Positions 33,105-39,634 of a stretch of DNA of 56,247 bases are shown in pieces. The translations under genes were made by a program, and so were the position numbers. The notes under the pieces were generated by a model that saw only the letters and a list, made by a program, of their open reading frames with translations, had not been told where the DNA came from and did no database searches. The first letter of the stretch is position 1. Each line of letters starts with the position of its first letter. The stretch lies in the IMG/VR virus record IMGVR_UViG_3300049433_000067, positions 1 to 56,247 of that record; one strand, written 5' to 3'. The stretch is from a virus.

Positions 33105-33424
33105 GACACATCGCCTAGGGCGTAAGCGATCCACGGCCGGACGGGGATCTCGGCGGGGTCGTTCCATCTGTCGACGATCAGCCCCAGCGCGCGGGACCGG
33201 GCGATGTGCGCGTGGACCGCGTCATGGCACCGGCCGTCCAGCCACACCAGGTTGGGGAGTTCATCGCGGCCACCGACTGAGCGCTGCTTGCGGTGGTGGA
33301 CGTGGCCGTCGGCGCAGGGCAGTTCGCAGGCCTGGCAGCGGCCGTACGCTGCCGCGCAGACCGCGGCGCGCAGCTTCGGGTCTATCCGATGCGGCCGGCT
33401 GCGTTTCATCGGTGAGCGCTTCAC
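33101..33424 (-). CDS. HNH endonuclease, early operon
   Basis: A 107-residue HNH protein: CQACELPCADGHVHHRKQRS, then LPNLVWLDGRCHDAVHAH. The HHRKQRSVGG box and the Cx2C...C pattern are complete, and the N terminus is very basic (MKRSPMKRSRPHR). It may act as a free-standing nuclease in recombination or host DNA attack, or as a homing-like element. It differs from the terminase-side HNH. Confidence 0.85.
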   Translation of the reverse strand: MKRSPMKRSRPHRIDPKLRAAVCAAAYGRCQACELPCADGHVHHRKQRSVGGRDELPNLVWLDGRCHDAVHAHIARSRALGLIVDRWNDPAEIPVRPWIAYALGDVS

Positions 33425-33780
33425 GGGTGCTCCTCGTATCCGATGGTGCGAAGCTCGGCCCGCACCGTGGCGCCGTACGTGCGGCCGACGTCGATGCGGG
33501 TTTCGATGGCGCGGATCTCCTGCCGCAGCACCCGGACGAGCGCTTCAGCGACGAGCGCGGCGCCTTCCTTGTCGTCGGCTGCGACCCGCGCCGTGTGTTT
33601 CCGGATGTCCATCGGGCCGTCGGCGGAGAGGAACGCCCGCGACTCCGCCATATCTGCGACGTGGCGCTTCACGGCGGCGTCCTGCTCGGCGACGCGCAAC
33701 GCGGTCGTGTTGTTCCGCAGCTCCTCCGTCAGCCGGGACAGGTTCCGCACTACCTCGACGGGAGTGGACGGGGCGGTCAC
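33421..33780 (-). CDS. Coiled-coil protein next to recombination genes, 119 aa
   Basis: A fully helical acidic/basic protein (VEVVRNLSRLTEELRNNTTA; LVRVLRQEIRAIETRIDVGR). Small coiled-coil proteins in this slot accompany Rad52-like annealing proteins in actinophages and may be loaders or exonuclease partners; that is inference from position. Confidence 0.6.
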   Translation of the reverse strand: MTAPSTPVEVVRNLSRLTEELRNNTTALRVAEQDAAVKRHVADMAESRAFLSADGPMDIRKHTARVAADDKEGAALVAEALVRVLRQEIRAIETRIDVGRTYGATVRAELRTIGYEEHP

Positions 33781-34466
33781 TGTCGGCCTTCGATCGCGAG
33801 GCCGAGGCGGGACTCGATCGCGGTCTCGTCACGCATCTCCGCGACGAACTGAGCGGCCAGCGTCGGGTCTTTCGTGGCGGTGATGTACGCCTTGCCGGGC
33901 GCGGAAGTGACCTCGATGCCGGCGGGGATCAGACCGTCGGGGGTGACCGGCTCGCCGGCTTCCTTGGAGAAGTTCAGGACGAGCGTCTCGTAGGCGGGCA
34001 TCACCACTGTCCGCTCGGGCTGCTCCTCAGCCCGGGTCAGCGTCCAGCCCGCATCGCGGAGGGCACGCCACATCGCGCCGGGATAGTCCGGCGCGAACCG
34101 CCCCGCCTGCGCCTCCGTCGCCTTCAACGCGGCGCTGAGCGCGTCCGCCTCGTCGAGGCTGGGGCTGTCGTTGACGGTGTAACCGGCGGGCTGGACGACG
34201 ACGTTGTGCGGGGAGTTCTCCCGCGCCCACGTCTCCCACAGCGCCCGGTCCCGGACCACGGCGACGGTGGCGCCCTTGTCGAGGCGGACCTCGCCGACCT
34301 TCAACGGCCGGTTCGGGTGGTCAGGGTTGGGAAGATTGATCACCTGCTTCGACCCGACCGACCACTGCTCGACCTCGGCGCGGCGGGCCTCGGTCTCTGC
34401 GGTGACGCGGTCCTTGAACAGCCGCAACAACAGCAGCTCCCGGGCCGTCTGCTCCGGTTCGGTCAC
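33777..34466 (-). CDS. Recombination-associated hypothetical protein, 229 aa
   Basis: GTG start overlapping the Rad52-like stop. An N-terminal helix (EQTARELLLLRLFKDRVTAE) is followed by mixed alpha/beta segments (PLKVGEVRLDKGATVAVVRD; ITATKDPTLAAQFVAEMRDE). No nuclease motif is visible. Its constant location beside an annealing protein suggests a partner role. A replication or recombination mediator is the best guess. Confidence 0.6.
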   Translation of the reverse strand: MTEPEQTARELLLLRLFKDRVTAETEARRAEVEQWSVGSKQVINLPNPDHPNRPLKVGEVRLDKGATVAVVRDRALWETWARENSPHNVVVQPAGYTVNDSPSLDEADALSAALKATEAQAGRFAPDYPGAMWRALRDAGWTLTRAEEQPERTVVMPAYETLVLNFSKEAGEPVTPDGLIPAGIEVTSAPGKAYITATKDPTLAAQFVAEMRDETAIESRLGLAIEGRQ

Positions 34467-35179
34467 GGGGTCGCCTCCTTCACGGTGGACTGCGGCATCT
34501 GGTGGAAGTACCCGGTCAATTCGGCTGCGGTCGTGTCGGCGCCGTCGATGGTCTTGTCGCCCTGCGCCCACGCAGCGAAGTCGTCACGCATCTGCTGCTC
34601 CGACATGCCCGCCGCGAGGCCGCGCTTGTTGATGTCGTTCCACAGCGCCTGCCGTGGGTCCGGACCGGTTTCCGCAGTGGGTTTACCGGGGCGTTCGATG
34701 TAGTCGTCGCGTTCCTTCGACCACAGATCCAGAGCCAGGCCGAACCGCATCGCCGCGTTGCGGATCGCGTCGCCGATCGCTTCCTTCACCGCGTTAGGCC
34801 CGCGCTTGCCCTGCGCATCGCCGTAGCCGAGGCGAGTCACCCCGCCGACGGTCAGGCGGATCCACAGCCCGCCGTTGTCGTCCACCGCAGGTAGTCCCTG
34901 CCCGTTCAGAGCTTGCGGCTCCCAGTTCCATTTCGGGTCGACGTCGAGCAGACGCCTCGTGGCTTGGGCGTGCCCGACGTAGTCCAAGTGCAGGTGGGCG
35001 GTGGTGATGTAGTTGCCGCAGTCCCGGCACTTCTTCATGGAGTGCTGGCCGCACGCCCCCTGGTGGTTCTTCGCCTGCTCGGAGCACGCCTTGCACGTGA
35101 TCCGGGGCAGCTTCCCCACCAGCTCAGGCGGGAACGGCTCACGGAGCTTCGCGAGGATGCCGTTCAGTTCGGGGGTCAT
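34463..35179 (-). CDS. Rad52-like single-strand annealing protein
   Basis: A 238-residue protein. A four-Cys ribbon (CKACSEQAKNHQGACG, CRDCG) precedes the annealing core: HLHLDYVGHAQATRRLLDVD, then LWIRLTVGGVTRLGYGDAQG, then AIGDAIRNAAMRFGLALDLW. The GDAIRNAAMRFG-type motif is characteristic of the Rad52/DdrA-like annealing superfamily used in phage homologous recombination. ATG at 35179 overlaps the upstream stop. The zinc ribbon addition is typical of actinophage versions. Confidence 0.85.
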   Translation of the reverse strand: MTPELNGILAKLREPFPPELVGKLPRITCKACSEQAKNHQGACGQHSMKKCRDCGNYITTAHLHLDYVGHAQATRRLLDVDPKWNWEPQALNGQGLPAVDDNGGLWIRLTVGGVTRLGYGDAQGKRGPNAVKEAIGDAIRNAAMRFGLALDLWSKERDDYIERPGKPTAETGPDPRQALWNDINKRGLAAGMSEQQMRDDFAAWAQGDKTIDGADTTAAELTGYFHQMPQSTVKEATP

Positions 35180-35511
35180 CGGGCCAACACCACCGCGGTG
35201 AGCAGGAGGGCTGCGAGTGCAGCCGGGAACACCAGCGGACTGACCCACTCGCGCACACCGAGGACGCGTCGATCAGCCCACTCCGAGCGGAGCGTGTGCG
35301 CGAACCGCCGCACGATCAGTTCGAGGTCTCCGTTGCCGGCGTTCTGCAGCGGGATCGCCTCCGCGACGTACTCCCGTAGCAGGTGGGTGGGCATCCACTC
35401 GAACTCGTCGTGCAGGACGTCCACAGCTGGGGCTGGGCCGGCCAATGCGGTGAGGGCGGTCTGGGCGAGCGCTGCTTCGTCGAGCTCGCGGGTTGGGCGC
35501 AGGGTCATCAT
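35176..35511 (-). CDS. C-terminally anchored membrane protein, 111 aa
   Basis: Residues 1 to 85 are soluble and helical (DELDEAALAQ-like start, LELIVRRFAHTLRSEW); residues 90 to 110 (WVSPLVFPAALAALLLTAVV) form one membrane segment at the end. It forms a trio with two further tiny membrane proteins. Function unknown. Confidence 0.6.
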   Translation of the reverse strand: MMTLRPTRELDEAALAQTALTALAGPAPAVDVLHDEFEWMPTHLLREYVAEAIPLQNAGNGDLELIVRRFAHTLRSEWADRRVLGVREWVSPLVFPAALAALLLTAVVLAR

Positions 35512-35705
35512 GAGGCGTCGTCTCCGGGCGGGTTGTCGTTCCCCAGCCGCTCACGCGCGGCGAGCATGGTTTTGACGAGTTCGTCTCGCTGGCGTTTCTG
35601 GTCGGCCGCTACGGCTTCGAGGTCGCGTCGGATGCCGCGGGCGAGCACGACCAGAGCGGCGATGCCGACGAGCATCAGGACGCCGAAGACGATCAGCAAG
35701 GTCAT
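35508..35705 (-). CDS. Small N-terminally anchored membrane protein, 65 aa
   Basis: MTLLIVFGVLMLVGIAALVV is a single N-terminal membrane helix, followed by a basic coil (IRRDLEAVAADQKRQRDELV). An Rz-like or anchor topology is possible, but the location is early, not lysis. Confidence 0.6.
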   Translation of the reverse strand: MTLLIVFGVLMLVGIAALVVLARGIRRDLEAVAADQKRQRDELVKTMLAARERLGNDNPPGDDAS

Positions 35706-35815
35706 GAGTCCTTCGCCTTCGCCTTGGCCTTGGCGACGTTCCACGCCAGCACGATCGCGACGTCTGCGCCGACCCAGGCAATCGCCAGCCACGCCCACCA
35801 CGGCAAGGCGCTCAT
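35702..35815 (-). CDS. Tiny membrane peptide, 37 aa
   Basis: An ATG at 35815 overlaps the upstream stop, and the TGA overlaps the next ATG, so it fits the operon exactly. LPWWAWLAIAWVGADVAIVL is one membrane helix; the C terminus alternates Ala and Lys (KAKAKAKDS). Too small for most gene finders but well supported by coupling. Confidence 0.6.
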   Translation of the reverse strand: MSALPWWAWLAIAWVGADVAIVLAWNVAKAKAKAKDS

Positions 35816-36501
35816 GACGCACCGCCCTGCAGCACGTCGGCGTCCTTGTCCGACTGGTACAGCACCCCGCCGGACATCACCATCGACCCGAGGCTGTAGC
35901 CGCTGCGGACAAGCGCCTCAGCGGAGGCGCGGCGCATCGGCTCCTGATCCCAGTCCTGCCCAACGGTGGACCGGTGCTCAATCAGTTCCTCCGCGGTGGC
36001 GAACACCGGCGTGACCGGGCTGCCCTCGCTGACCGTCTGGTAGAGGCACCAGCCCAACTCGTCCTCAGGAACGTCGAAGACGGGCATGTAGTCGGCCGGG
36101 TCGGGCTTCTCGCTCCGCTTCTGAGCGACCGCTAGCTCTTGCAGGTGATCTTCGTCCCGGACTGGCGTTGACGTCTCGGTCATGCCGTCCTCGGTCCAGC
36201 CGTACCACGGGTGTACGACCGGCGCGTCGTCCTCGCGGCCCTGGTATCCGGTCAGGTGGTATTCCACAGCGAACGTCCACCCGTGACCCGTGCGGCTCTC
36301 CAACTCGCGTAGTTCTTCCTCCCACCGTGCGATCGCTTCCGGGTAGTCGCCGCAGAGCCCGACGAACCGCTCGGTGGGACCGTGCAGGCGTGACGGGACG
36401 TGCGGCTTCCCGAGGAACGGGCGGGACTGCGCAACCCAGTGCGGGTTGTGCTCGGTCGGGTGCTGCCAGTCCAACGGCACACGCCGCACTTCCCGGCTCA
36501 T
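35812..36501 (-). CDS. Hypothetical protein, 229 aa
   Basis: The ATG at 36501 lies in an 18-bp repeat. The first 120 residues look globular (RFVGLCGDYPEAIARWEEEL; YHLTGYQGREDDAPVVHPWY); the rest is acidic with a segment LGWCLYQTVSEGSPVTPVFA and ends SMVMSGGVLYQSDKDADVLQ. No known motif. Resembles a two-domain product of small-gene fusion. Confidence 0.58.
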   Translation of the reverse strand: MSREVRRVPLDWQHPTEHNPHWVAQSRPFLGKPHVPSRLHGPTERFVGLCGDYPEAIARWEEELRELESRTGHGWTFAVEYHLTGYQGREDDAPVVHPWYGWTEDGMTETSTPVRDEDHLQELAVAQKRSEKPDPADYMPVFDVPEDELGWCLYQTVSEGSPVTPVFATAEELIEHRSTVGQDWDQEPMRRASAEALVRSGYSLGSMVMSGGVLYQSDKDADVLQGGAS

Positions 36502-36513
36502 CGGTCGACCTGC
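36496..36513. repeat. 18-bp junction repeat, copy A
   Basis: Identical to 36789 to 36806. It covers the last codons (QVDR stop) of one gene and the ATG of the next. Confidence 0.8.
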
Positions 36514-36794
36514 GTGATCGTTTCCGGCGTCTTGGGCTCGTCTGCTGCTCTCGTCTTGTCGAGGTTGTCGGCGAGGTCGCTGGCCAGCTCTGCGAGACGC
36601 CGCAGCGTGTCCGAGTCGTCGACCATCAGGACGAGGTCGGCGCCGATCCGCAGCTGAGTGGACCAGTCGCCCGAGTTGCCGATCACAACGGATCCCATCT
36701 GCAGGTCGAGCGGCAGAGTGGTCTGGTAGTTGTGCCCCGAGGCCCTGTAGACGCTGCCCGATTCGGCGCGGTGCAGGTGCGTGTACTTGCTCAT
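36498..36794 (-). CDS. Hypothetical protein, 98 aa
   Basis: A beta-rich N terminus (YQTTLPLDLQMGSVVIGNSG) and a C-terminal helix (DSDTLRRLAELASDLADNLD). Ends TQVDR, the same as its upstream neighbour. Unknown role. Confidence 0.55.
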   Translation of the reverse strand: MSKYTHLHRAESGSVYRASGHNYQTTLPLDLQMGSVVIGNSGDWSTQLRIGADLVLMVDDSDTLRRLAELASDLADNLDKTRAADEPKTPETITQVDR

Positions 36795-36806
36795 CGGTCG
36801 ACCTGC
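36789..36806. repeat. 18-bp junction repeat, copy B
   Basis: Identical to 36496 to 36513, again at a stop/start junction of leftward genes, 293 bases away. Confidence 0.8.
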
Positions 36807-37015
36807 ACAATCGCGTCAGCACCAAGGTGCTGGACGAAGTCGGGGAACTCGTCGGTGACGAACGCGACCCCGCCCCCGGTCTCGACGTCGACCCGCTTGA
36901 CGTGTTCATCCCAGTTGGGGCGGTGCATCAGGTCGTGGGCGTGGAGTTCACCGGCCGGGATCGTGATCCGCGCGGCGATGTTCGCGTGCTGGGCTTTGAT
37001 CTGCTGTACTTGCAT
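36791..37015 (-). CDS. Hypothetical protein, 74 aa
   Basis: Small beta/alpha protein (QIKAQHANIAARITIPAGEL; GGGVAFVTDEFPDFVQHLGA). First gene after a hairpin in the early operon. It ends VQVDR. No family recognised. Confidence 0.55.
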   Translation of the reverse strand: MQVQQIKAQHANIAARITIPAGELHAHDLMHRPNWDEHVKRVDVETGGGVAFVTDEFPDFVQHLGADAIVQVDR

Positions 37016-37047
37016 CTGACTGGCCTTCCTCGATGGGTCTGGTCGTG

Positions 37048-37077
37048 GCCGTCCGGGTTCTGGTCCACCCGGGCGGC
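37048..37077. terminator. Hairpin within the early leader region
   Basis: Arms GCCGTCCGGGT and ACCCGGGCGGC pair at 10 of 11 positions around an 8-base loop. It separates the first three early genes (37784 to 37082) from the long early operon. It may terminate or attenuate early transcription, giving a place for antitermination control. Confidence 0.5.
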
Positions 37078-37081
37078 CCTT

Positions 37082-37297
37082 CTATTTCGGGGTTGCTCCG
37101 GTGGCGGCGGGCTCGGGGGGAGAACCCACCGCCACCGGACCTTTCGGGGGCGCCGCGTGCGCGATGAGGTGTTCCGCGCAGTAGCGGGTCATTGGGATGA
37201 CGGGTTGGTCGCAGCGCACCGAGACGCGTTGGCCGTGGTCGATCCAGGGAAGTCGGCCGACGCACTGGTCGAAGTGGCCGAGGGGCATCGCGCTCAT
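37082..37297 (-). CDS. Hypothetical protein, 71 aa
   Basis: DQCVGRLPWIDHGQRVSVRC and MTRYCAEH give Cys/His spacing of a small zinc-binding protein (RCD...YCxxH); the C terminus is Pro/Gly-rich and disordered. ATG overlaps the upstream stop. Confidence 0.55.
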   Translation of the reverse strand: MSAMPLGHFDQCVGRLPWIDHGQRVSVRCDQPVIPMTRYCAEHLIAHAAPPKGPVAVGSPPEPAATGATPK

Positions 37298-37539
37298 GAC
37301 GCTCGCCGCCTGACGCCGGCCGGGCGCAGGTCGCCGGGGTTGGCTGGTGTGTGCGTGTGCATCTGGACGATCTGTTCGAGCTGCGCATCACTGAAATGGA
37401 TCTTGTTGGCGATGCGGGTATACGGGATACGCGACTTCTGCACGTTGTCCTGAAGCCACCTCGCGGTGAGCTGCAGACCGTGCTCGGTCAGCAGTGCCGC
37501 GGCCTCGTGGAGGCTGTGGAAGATCGGCAGGTTCGTCAT
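37294..37539 (-). CDS. Excisionase/MerR-type DNA-binding protein
   Basis: An 81-residue protein. LHEAAALLTEHGLQLTARWL followed by SRIPYTRIANKIHFSDAQLE is a helix-turn-helix with wing typical of excisionase-like regulators. It is the second gene of the leftward early transcript, right after the Cro-like regulator, so it could be the recombination directionality factor or an early regulator. ATG overlaps the upstream stop. Confidence 0.7.
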   Translation of the reverse strand: MTNLPIFHSLHEAAALLTEHGLQLTARWLQDNVQKSRIPYTRIANKIHFSDAQLEQIVQMHTHTPANPGDLRPAGVRRRAS

Positions 37540-37784
37540 GCGACCGGCTCGCAGGTCTTCGCCGCCGGATAGGTGCACAGAGCCGCGACGGTCGTGTCGA
37601 GCGCCGCCGCGATCCGTTCCAAGTCGGTTAGCGAGAAGGGAACCTCGCCGCTGAGTCGCTTCGACAGCGCCGATTCGTGCTTGAACCCGGCACTGCGCAC
37701 GAGGTCGCGCTGCGCCCACCCGCGAGTCTTCAGCTCGTCGCGGATGATGCTGACGACGTGCTGCGTGATCGGGACTTCCTGCAT
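37536..37784 (-). CDS. XRE-family regulator, Cro-like position
   Basis: An 82-residue helix-turn-helix protein (WAQRDLVRSAGFKHESALSK, then RLSGEVPFSLTDLERIAAAL). ATG at 37784 has an AGGAAG ribosome-binding site. Its recognition helix (KHESALSKRLSGEV) closely matches that of the divergent regulator (WHENAVSKRLSGEV), so both likely bind the same TTCC-N7-GGAA operators. First gene of the leftward lytic transcript, hence Cro-like. Confidence 0.82.
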   Translation of the reverse strand: MQEVPITQHVVSIIRDELKTRGWAQRDLVRSAGFKHESALSKRLSGEVPFSLTDLERIAAALDTTVAALCTYPAAKTCEPVA

Positions 37785-37794
37785 GACGTGAAGA

Positions 37795-37811
37795 CTTCCT
37801 GTTTTAGGAAA
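37795..37811. promoter_or_regulatory. Operator site 1 (TTCC-N7-GGAA)
   Basis: CTTCC TGTTTTA GGAAA, centred at 37803, 11 bases before the Cro-like start and downstream of a TTGACT/TTGACA -35-like sequence at 37815 to 37825 on the minus strand. Binding here would block the leftward gene. Confidence 0.75.
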
Positions 37812-37832
37812 GTCTGTCAAGTCAAAGAGAAC

Positions 37833-37851
37833 ACTTCCTTTCACGGGAAGT
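37833..37851. promoter_or_regulatory. Operator site 2 (ACTTCC-N7-GGAAGT)
   Basis: A perfect 6-bp inverted repeat, centred at 37842, in the middle of the divergent region. It lies 39 bp from the centres of both neighbouring sites. Confidence 0.8.
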
Positions 37852-37866
37852 ACTCTTAACGCCGAG

Positions 37867-37896
37867 TTGCCAGTTCCCGTGAGGGGAACCTAGGCT
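37867..37896 (+). promoter_or_regulatory. Candidate promoter of the rightward repressor (leaderless)
   Basis: TTGCCA at 37867 and TAGGCT at 37891 with an 18-base spacer. The start point would fall at or beside the ATG at 37905, giving a leaderless message, common in actinomycetes. Operator 3 fills the spacer, so autorepression is likely. Confidence 0.45.
37873..37889. promoter_or_regulatory. Operator site 3 (GTTCC-N7-GGAAC)
   Basis: A perfect 5-bp inverted repeat with the same TTCC-N7-GGAA core, centred at 37881, between the -35 and -10 of the rightward candidate promoter. Confidence 0.78.
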
Positions 37897-37904
37897 GGCC
37901 AGTA

Positions 37905-38198
37905 ATGGGCACCGAGCAGGCGCCGGCCTTGCCGGACAGCGCGGAGTTCCGGGCGGCATTGGCCGACGAACTCCGCGTCCTACTCGTCCGAAAAAAGATG
38001 ACGCAGCGCGTCGTCGCGCAACGGTTCGGCTGGCATGAGAACGCGGTGTCGAAGCGCCTGAGCGGCGAGGTGCGGTGGGACGTCTACGACCTGCTGGCCC
38101 TGTGTTACATGCTGGGTACGGACATCGGCACGGTGACCGAGGCCGCGCGGCGAGCTGCCGCCGCAGGATCCAGCGAGGACGACGCTGCCGCGCTCTAA
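37905..38198 (+). CDS. XRE-family repressor, CI-like position
   Basis: A 97-residue helix-turn-helix protein (KKMTQRVVAQRFGWHENAVS, KRLSGEVRWDVYDLLALCYM). Divergent from the Cro-like gene with three shared operators between them. No protease or dimerisation domain of the lambda CI type is present, so induction would not use RecA-driven self-cleavage. The Ala-rich C terminus is short. Prophage maintenance repressor is the likely role. Confidence 0.8.
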   Translation: MGTEQAPALPDSAEFRAALADELRVLLVRKKMTQRVVAQRFGWHENAVSKRLSGEVRWDVYDLLALCYMLGTDIGTVTEAARRAAAAGSSEDDAAAL

Positions 38199-38285
38199 AG
38201 TGCGCGTTAAAAACCTGATTAGCGATCTTCGTCAGTGTCGTGTTAGGTCTGTAAGTTCACCTCAGCCGATCATGACGAAGGGGCG

Positions 38286-38585
38286 ATGCGTATGCGGCCG
38301 GTGAATCCATGGATAGAGCGGACGGGGACAGCAATAGCCTCGGTCGCCGGAGGGATCGGGCTACTCGTGGCCAGTTTCGCCGTCGACAACCAACCCAGCC
38401 ACGCGCTAAGCACCGCCGGCTGGGTCCTCTACATCGGCGGCGGCGGACTGTTCCTGTTTCAGGCCCTGCTGCACCACGACCGCAACTACTCACGCGGTCA
38501 CCGCGACGGCTGGCGGCTCCGCCATAAAGCCGACTCGCACCTGTCCATCGTTCCTGACGAGGACAGGCAGCGCGCCCAGCATTAG
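38286..38585 (+). CDS. Two-pass membrane protein in lysogeny operon, 99 aa
   Basis: Membrane helices at about 14 to 33 (GTAIASVAGGIGLLVASFAV) and 44 to 62 (AGWVLYIGGGGLFLFQALLH), then a basic C terminus (HDRNYSRGHRDGWRLRHK). ATG at 38286 or 38292. Located between repressor and lysogenic genes, it may be a superinfection-exclusion protein; this is inference. Confidence 0.6.
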   Translation: MRMRPVNPWIERTGTAIASVAGGIGLLVASFAVDNQPSHALSTAGWVLYIGGGGLFLFQALLHHDRNYSRGHRDGWRLRHKADSHLSIVPDEDRQRAQH

Positions 38586-38601
38586 TCTCGGCGTGCGAGG
38601 A

Positions 38602-38624
38602 GCCGGGCGTTCGCCCCGCCCGGC
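38602..38624 (+). terminator. Terminator hairpin after the membrane protein gene
   Basis: GCCGGGC and GCCCGGC arms around a 9-base loop, followed by CCCCCTCTC. It lies 17 bases after the stop codon and ends the rightward repressor operon. Confidence 0.5.
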
Positions 38625-38761
38625 CCCCTCTCGCAGATCAACGAACACACACCGTAAATGTGACGGTCGATCTTGCCGACGTTTTCCGATCGGATCAGCA
38701 CGAAGCGGCATTTAGCGTGTCCCCTACGCCTTCATGATCACCAACCGGGCAGTCTGCGGCC

Positions 38762-39100
38762 GTGGAGGACTGGTCGCGCGTCGGCGGGCAGATCCGCGCC
38801 GCACGCCGCCGCCTCGGCTACACCGTCAAAACCCTCGCCGAAGCGACCCACCTGTCGACCCGGACCATCAACAACCTCGAACACGGCCACCAGCACAACT
38901 ACGACGACGACACCCTCGCCTTCGTGGAGGCTGCGCTCGGCTGGGACGACGGCGAGATCCGAGCCCGCGCGACCGGCCAGCGCCCCCGCCGCACCCACCC
39001 CGAGGATCTACGCCTCGTGATCAGCGCCTGGCCGAGGCTGTCCGAAGCCGATCGGCGGCTGATCGTGGCGATGGTCAGGGAGCGCCGCGGCCGCGGATGA
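38762..39100 (+). CDS. Second XRE-family regulator, 112 aa
   Basis: GTG start. WSRVGGQIRAARRRLGYTVK and LAEATHLSTRTINNLEHGHQ form an XRE helix-turn-helix, followed by a helical tail (DLRLVISAWPRLSEADRRLI). This type, with the ARRxLGxTV and NNLE patterns, is common in actinomycete prophages and may be the long-term immunity repressor or a regulator of the lipoprotein and integrase. Rightward, opposite to the integrase. Confidence 0.72.
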   Translation: MEDWSRVGGQIRAARRRLGYTVKTLAEATHLSTRTINNLEHGHQHNYDDDTLAFVEAALGWDDGEIRARATGQRPRRTHPEDLRLVISAWPRLSEADRRLIVAMVRERRGRG

Positions 39101-39157
39101 CTGGACGCCCACCCGGGGGCGGTGGACACTGGCGCGCCAGACCATCTGGGGGGAACC

Positions 39158-39634
39158 ATGCTGGCCAAACTCGCCATGACCGTCGTCGTGCTCGCCATGG
39201 CCGCCGCGTGCAGCTCCGGGAAGCACACCGCCGCGAGCACACCGACACCCAGCCCGAGCAGCGCCTCGTCGACGCCCATCACGGACACGCCGACAGCTGA
39301 GCCCTCGCCGGCCATCGACGAGACCGGCCGCACCACCTGCGGCATGTTGAAGGCGAACCGCACACTGCAGTCAACGGTGGGGTTCATCATCGTCGCCGGG
39401 GTCGTGAACGAAGGCGACGTCCTGCCCACCGTCGACGAGTTGCAGCTCGAAGCGTCCGAGGCACCGGCCGAGTTCCAGCACGGCTTGACCAGCCTCGCTG
39501 CCGTGTTGCAGGAGATCGACGACTCGCTCGCGGCCGGCGGCGGGGACAGCATCGACACGTCATCCGTGCAGCCCAACGTGAACCTGCTGGTCGGGATGTG
39601 CCGCGCGCGGGGCGTGCCGATCCCTATGGAGTAG
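39158..39634 (+). CDS. Predicted secreted lipoprotein, 158 aa
   Basis: ATG at 39158 with GGGGGG upstream. A signal peptide (MLAKLAMTVVVLAMAAAC) ends in a lipobox (LAMAAAC), so the mature protein starts at Cys18 and is lipid-anchored outside the membrane. A Ser/Thr/Pro linker is followed by a folded domain (RTTCGMLKANRTLQSTVGFI; ELQLEASEAPAEFQHGLTSL) with two Cys that may pair. Prophage lipoproteins often block superinfection or change host surface. It overlaps the convergent integrase by 11 bases. Confidence 0.75.
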   Translation: MLAKLAMTVVVLAMAAACSSGKHTAASTPTPSPSSASSTPITDTPTAEPSPAIDETGRTTCGMLKANRTLQSTVGFIIVAGVVNEGDVLPTVDELQLEASEAPAEFQHGLTSLAAVLQEIDDSLAAGGGDSIDTSSVQPNVNLLVGMCRARGVPIPME

